The notes under the pieces were generated by a model. It worked only from the letters and a program-made list of their open reading frames with translations. It was not told where the DNA came from and searched no databases. This document shows positions 5,727 through 7,504 of a stretch of DNA of 7,504 nucleotides, piece by piece (the stretch's first letter is position 1; the number at the start of each line of letters is the position of its first letter). Source of the DNA: an uncultured bacterium (lineage in GTDB: Bacteria; Actinomycetota; Actinomycetes; S36-B12). The stretch lies in assembly GCA_903954205.1 (NCBI GenBank), contig CAJBMR010000170.1, positions 1 through 7,504 on the forward strand, given 5' to 3'. The translations under genes were made by a program, and so were the position numbers.

Positions 5727-5740
5727 GCCCGACGCGGGCA
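5726..5740 (+). repeat. perfect 6-bp inverted repeat TGCCCG-ACG-CGGGCA
   Basis: The arms TGCCCG (5726-5731) and CGGGCA (5735-5740) are separated by ACG. In RNA this makes a compact GC-rich hairpin ending 10 bases before the ATG at 5751. It has no following U-run, so it is not a standard terminator. It could insulate the small gene from the downstream one, modulate initiation, or be an operator next to the -10 candidate at 5721. Confidence 0.45.
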
Positions 5741-5750
5741 GGATGGGGGC

Positions 5751-6752
5751 ATGGCCAAGACTCGGCTCATCCCTCGCCGCTGGCGCCCGCCCCAGGACGT
5801 CGGCCTCCGTGGGCCCTTCGCGCCCAATGACGCGCTCGCTCATCTTGATGTGATCCCCCTGCCGGGGTCCGGCGCCGAGGATGTCGCCGTCGATTCATCA
5901 GGTGCGATCTACACCGGCACCCGCGAGGGATACCTGCTGCGCATCTCCCCGGACGGTCGCAGTGTCGAGCGTCTCGCCCAGACGGGTGGTCGCCCCCTCG
6001 GCATCGAGGTCCACCCCGATGGCTGGTTGGTGGTGTGCGATGCGCACCGCGGCCTGCTGCGAGTCGACTCCTCGACCGGTGAGATCACCGAACTCGTCAC
6101 CGCAATCGACGGTCGGCCCATGCGCTTCACCAATAACTGCGCGGTGGCCAAGGACGGCACGATCTACTTCTCCGACTCGTCCCAGCACTTCGGTCTCGAA
6201 GAGTTCAAGGGCGACCTCCTCTCCCACACGAGTAGCGGCCGACTGATACGCCGTGCGCCCGATGGAACCATCACGGTGCTACTCGACGACCTCGACTTCG
6301 CCAACGGCGTCGCCCTCGCTCAGGACGAATCCTTCGTGCTCGTCGCGGAGACGGGTGGCTATCGCGTGACGCGCTTGGACCTGGCCGGCCCCGAGGCGGG
6401 CCGGCGCTCTGTCATCATCGACAACCTCCCCGGCATACCGGACAACATGTCGACGGGCAGCGACGGCGTCTTCTGGATCGCAATGCCGACGGCGCGCAAC
6501 CGGCTCCTCGACCTCCTCCTGTCGCGCCCCGGCTTCCTGCGCTCCGCGGTCTGGTCCATGCCGGAGCGACTGCAGCCCGATGTCACCCGCATCACCTGGG
6601 TGGTAGGCATCGACGGCGAGGGTGACGTCGTACACAACCTGCAGGCTTCGGGCAAGGACTTCCACTACGTCACCGGCGTGCGGGAGCACGACGGTCGGCT
6701 CTACCTCGGCAGCCTGGTGGAGCCCGGCGTGGCGTCTGTCGCCCTCGGATGA
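5751..6752 (+). CDS. SMP-30/gluconolactonase/strictosidine-synthase-like beta-propeller protein
   Basis: 333-residue six-bladed beta-propeller protein of the SMP-30/strictosidine synthase-like superfamily (bacterial relatives of APMAP). The blade signatures are AEDVAVDSSGAIYTGTREG (42-60), GRPLGIEVHPDGWLVVCD (80-97), FTNNCAVAKDGTIYFSDSS (126-144) and FANGVALAQDESFVLVAETG (183-202), with PDNMSTGSDGVFWIA at 230-244. Candidate metal ligands in the central channel are Glu43, Asn128 or Asn129, Asn185 and Asp231, the Glu/Asn/Asn/Asp set used by lactonases and paraoxonase-like enzymes. LLDLLLSRPGFLRSAVWSMP (252-271) is the family's typical insertion. There is no signal peptide, so it is probably cytoplasmic. 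The substrate cannot be told from sequence: lactone or ester hydrolysis is likely, strictosidine synthesis is not. The ATG follows a modest GGATGGGGGC ribosome site. It may be coupled to the small gene ending 27 bases upstream. Confidence 0.9.
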   Translation: MAKTRLIPRRWRPPQDVGLRGPFAPNDALAHLDVIPLPGSGAEDVAVDSSGAIYTGTREGYLLRISPDGRSVERLAQTGGRPLGIEVHPDGWLVVCDAHRGLLRVDSSTGEITELVTAIDGRPMRFTNNCAVAKDGTIYFSDSSQHFGLEEFKGDLLSHTSSGRLIRRAPDGTITVLLDDLDFANGVALAQDESFVLVAETGGYRVTRLDLAGPEAGRRSVIIDNLPGIPDNMSTGSDGVFWIAMPTARNRLLDLLLSRPGFLRSAVWSMPERLQPDVTRITWVVGIDGEGDVVHNLQASGKDFHYVTGVREHDGRLYLGSLVEPGVASVALG

Positions 6753-6776
6753 CACATGCGCGCAACACGGGGCTGC

Positions 6777-6782
6777 TAGGAC
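6777..6782 (+). promoter_or_regulatory. weak -10 candidate before the ATP-grasp gene
   Basis: TAGGAC, 7 bases before the ATG at 6790, has the TA of the TANNNT pattern but lacks the final T. No Shine-Dalgarno sequence is present in the 15 bases before the start (TAGGACTGCCCGC), which would fit a leaderless mRNA made from here. The 37-base gap after the beta-propeller gene is otherwise empty, with no terminator hairpin. Confidence 0.3.
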
Positions 6783-6789
6783 TGCCCGC

Positions 6790-7504
6790 ATGACCACGGT
6801 CACGGGGGTGACGGCGTACGACGAGATGTACGCCGGTGCTGCACCACGCGAGCCGCAAGCCGAGCTCCACCGCGTGCTCGACCGACTAAGCCCTGAGGAA
6901 TTGCACGACCGCGCTCGGCTCCGCGACGCCTATCTCGATCGCAATGGCATCACCTTCACCCTCGGTGAGCGTGAGCGACCTCTGCCGATGGATCTCATCC
7001 CCCGCATCCTCACCGCGCAGGAGTGGGCGGTCATCGAGGCGGGCGTCGTGCAGCGGATCGAGGCGCTCGAGATGTTCCTCTCCGATGTCTACGGTCCCGG
7101 GGAGGTGCTGGCGGAGGGCATCGTGCCGCGCCAGATCGGGACGACCTCGACCCATTTCCACCGCCAGGCGTGGGGGATGCAACCGGCCAACGGTGTGCGC
7201 ATCCACATCTCCGGCATTGACCTCATCCGTGATGAGGAGGGGCGCTTCCGCGTGCTCGAGGACAACCTGCGCAATCCCTCCGGGGTCTCCTACGTGCTGC
7301 AGAACCGCCGCACGCTCGCCCATGTGCTGCCGGAGGTCTTCGCAGGGCATGTGGTGCGACCCGTTGCGGAGTACCCCGAACGGCTGGAGAAGGCCCTGCG
7401 CCAGGCCGCGCCGGTGAGCAATCCGGTGATCGTCGTGCTCACTCCCGGCGTGCACAATTCCGCGCACTACGAGCATGCCTTCCTCGCACGCAACATGGGT
7501 GTCG
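6790..7504 (+). CDS. circularly permuted type 2 ATP-grasp protein, N-terminal part
   Basis: First 238 residues, open at the right edge, of the circularly permuted ATP-grasp family (formerly DUF404/DUF407; relatives usually near 470-550 residues). Landmarks are YDEM (10-13), NGITFTLG (52-59), LPMDLIPRIL (65-74) and the helix WAVIEAGVVQRIEALEMFLSD (79-99). VYGPGEVLAEGIVPRQIG (100-117), HISGIDLIRDEEG (139-151) and LEDNLRNPSGVSYVLQNRR (156-174), the most conserved block, follow. The family is proposed to ligate amino groups to carboxylates, as in glutathionylspermidine-synthase-like and amidoligase systems, and commonly neighbours alpha-E (DUF403) and transglutaminase-like genes; the true substrate is unknown. 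Such partners, if present, would lie downstream of the window. The ATG at 6790 is favoured because the TAYDEM motif begins eight residues later, as in relatives. Confidence 0.92.
   Translation, partial: MTTVTGVTAYDEMYAGAAPREPQAELHRVLDRLSPEELHDRARLRDAYLDRNGITFTLGERERPLPMDLIPRILTAQEWAVIEAGVVQRIEALEMFLSDVYGPGEVLAEGIVPRQIGTTSTHFHRQAWGMQPANGVRIHISGIDLIRDEEGRFRVLEDNLRNPSGVSYVLQNRRTLAHVLPEVFAGHVVRPVAEYPERLEKALRQAAPVSNPVIVVLTPGVHNSAHYEHAFLARNMGV

Noticed and set aside
5499..5843. Minus-strand open frame (114 codons) covering the small gene and the propeller start
   Set aside because: It is antisense to the strongly supported AAGGAGG-GTG start and to the propeller gene, with no ribosome site or recognisable family.

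Overview
The window reads as ordinary chromosomal DNA of a high-GC Gram-positive bacterium (Actinomycetota). Codon third positions are strongly G/C-rich, GTG is used as a start codon, promoter -10 candidates have the TANNNT form, and at least one gene looks leaderless. I cannot name a genus from the sequence alone. There are no tRNA or rRNA genes, no insertion sequence, no CRISPR array and no sign of recent transfer. Seven genes are nearly certain, and one unreported-looking small gene is probable.

Layout. Positions 1-2306 (minus strand) hold a three-gene proton-translocating transhydrogenase operon, pntAA-pntAB-pntB, tightly coupled, with pntB running off the left edge. A 71-base divergent region (2307-2377) separates it from a plus-strand tocopherol-cyclase-family gene (2378-3379), which is probably translated from a leaderless mRNA. 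That gene converges, with only 9 bases between the stops, on a long minus-strand gene for a membrane-anchored ABC1/UbiB-family atypical kinase (3389-5371). A 193-base regulatory region (5372-5564) with two palindromic elements follows. Next is a 52-codon small plus-strand gene (5565-5723) with a duplicated Shine-Dalgarno unit. It is followed in the same frame, after a single TAG and nine codons, by an SMP-30/strictosidine-synthase-like beta-propeller gene (5751-6752). The right edge (6790-7504) carries the first 238 residues of a circularly permuted type 2 ATP-grasp protein.

How the genes may work together. The transhydrogenase supplies NADPH from NADH and the proton gradient. The most suggestive pairing is the tocopherol-cyclase-like protein beside an ABC1 kinase. 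In plant plastoglobules, ABC1 kinases control tocopherol cyclase and prenylquinone metabolism, so a bacterial quinone or chromanol function is a reasonable hypothesis, but it is inference from family and neighbourhood only. The ATP-grasp family usually sits with alpha-E (DUF403) and transglutaminase-like genes in a probable peptide-ligating system of unknown product. Those partners would lie beyond the right edge. I see no clear-cut new multi-gene system inside the window. The best leads are the cyclase/kinase pair, the small gene with its palindromic upstream region, and the duplicated start-site element in the divergent promoter.
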